Shown one piece after another: positions 20,836 through 21,964 of a stretch of 21,964 nucleotides of DNA (the first letter of the stretch is position 1; every line of letters starts with the position of its first letter). The notes under the pieces are model-generated. The model searched no databases. It was not told the origin of the DNA and was given only the letters and a program-made list of their open reading frames with translations. The translations under genes and the position numbers were made by a program. The DNA is from Phellopilus nigrolimitatus (lineage: Eukaryota > Basidiomycota > Agaricomycetes > Hymenochaetales > Hymenochaetaceae): the NCBI GenBank assembly GCA_021029095.1, contig JAJOHG010000406.1:1-21964 (forward strand), read 5' to 3'.

Positions 20836-21964
20836 TCGTGGGAAACGGGCGCGCCGGGAATAGCTTGCCGTTCGTGTGCGCGCGCGGCGGGTACGCGAGC
20901 GGGTCGAACATCGACACGTCGACGACGTCGGCGCGCGCCTTGTCCTTGCCGTCCGCATAAACCGTTTGCGTGTCCGTTCGCGCCGGCGCTCGCACGCGGG
21001 CGCGGCGTGCGCTCACCGCACGTCGAGCGCATGTAGCGGAATGCGTCGAGCAAAACGCCGCACGCGGAGCAGTCCGTGCATGCAGGGGCACGAGCTGCCG
21101 GACCTCGGGTGGGGTGTCCACGGTGCGTGGAAGAGAGTCGGAGGTCGACGAGGACGCGGATTGGCGATTCAACGATGAGGAGGGGGAGGGCTAGTCGGAC
21201 GAGCCAGACTTAGACTGGGGCCGCACAAGGATCTTCTGAGACGCAAGCCAGTGTAGCTTCGGATCGCGCCAGTCCGCGACGCGGTGGCTGCCGTGCTCGC
21301 CGATACTGACGTCGTCGTGAGCGGCTGACGAGCTCCCGGAGGTGTATGTATAGTAATAGCGGGCCGTTGTCCTGCCGAAGTGCGAGGTCGCTGTCAAACG
21401 GGCTCAAGCGATGAGCCATCGGAGACGACAGACTCGGGTGTCATAATGCCGTTGATAGTGCGCGACGTCTGGTCGCGCAGCCATTGCGTGTTTCGCTCGA
21501 TGGACTCGGAGGATTCGCACAATTTCAGCCGCTCGAAAACTGCAGAGGGATCTGCGGGGTACCGCTCTTTCTAGACATTAGAACAAGAAATTTTCAGAAC
21601 AGAAGTGTGGACACCAAGGACGTACCATGAACAAGCTTGCATCAGACTCAGACTCCAAGCCGGACAAGGAGTGGAAGTCCTGCGCCGTCGACCTGCTCCC
21701 GCCGTACATAACTGTCTTCGTCTTCCACATGAGTAACCCGGTGTCCCTCGAGCTGACGATGACGCTATCATCTTCCGGCTCAACGTGCCCCGCCGATCCA
21801 CACGAAAGAGACAGCGAGGAGCCGCTATTGCGATTCTTGTTCTCGTCCAGGCTCACAAGCGACGAGGTGTCGGATAAACTTGGGCCGTCGTAGTGCAGCG
21901 TTATGCATCTGCACGTCCGAGACAGGGAGGTCATCGACACCTGCCTCTGTGAAGTCGGACCCGA
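20836..21964 (-). CDS. Conserved Ser-rich protein, 5' end off the window, frame broken
   Basis: Function unknown; I could not name a family. The minus strand enters open at the right edge. Exon 21964-21626 encodes a Ser/Asp-rich piece ([36 protein letters not shown]). A clean 55-base GT-AG intron (21571-21625) leads to an exon starting at 21570 ([26 protein letters not shown]). That frame ends at a TGA at 21396-21394, yet protein-like text continues in the second frame ([14 protein letters not shown]) and then in the third ([17 protein letters not shown]). Each switch falls on a CCC run (21400-21402 and 21361-21363). The third frame meets TAG at 21193-21191 but stays readable beyond it, to a GTAAGC donor at 20835. 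Either the gene is decaying, or the sequence carries small insertion errors; a 36-base intron could remove the TAG. No membrane segment or signal peptide is visible. Confidence 0.6.

Overview
The window looks like nuclear DNA of a filamentous basidiomycete, probably an Agaricomycete. Its genes are cut by many short introns of about 48-66 bases with GT (twice GC) donors and AG acceptors. The recognisable families are fungal: a yeast-type inositol-phosphate synthase, a zinc-cluster regulator and HSP70/HSPA12-like ATPases. Every multi-exon model was built by hand from splice signals plus reading-frame continuity. The summed exon lengths of all complete models are multiples of three.

Layout. 1-454: probable internal/3' part of an unrecognised minus-strand gene leaving the left edge. 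1096-2545 (minus): membrane-anchored short-chain dehydrogenase-like protein, three exons. About 3625-4915 (minus): decayed F-box/leucine-rich gene. 6855-8708 (plus): myo-inositol-1-phosphate synthase, four exons, the most secure call. 9314-9776 (plus): possible small three-exon gene of unknown function. 10833-14456 (plus): 980-residue Zn2Cys6 transcription factor in 13 exons, two of them only 12 and 10 bases. 14827-17165 and 17721-20087 (plus): tandem pair of HSP70-like (HSPA12-type) ATPase genes with identical 12-exon architecture. 20836-21964 (minus): conserved Ser-rich protein entering from the right edge, whose frame is broken twice at CCC runs and once by a stop.

The genes do not form a pathway or obvious cluster. 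It reads as an ordinary chromosomal stretch of housekeeping genes, one regulator, a local tandem duplication and some gene decay. I found no RNA genes, CRISPR, transposon or clear new system. The points most worth checking are the paralogous HSP70-like pair, including a donor-site change between the copies, the GC-AG introns, the microexons, and the broken gene at the right edge.
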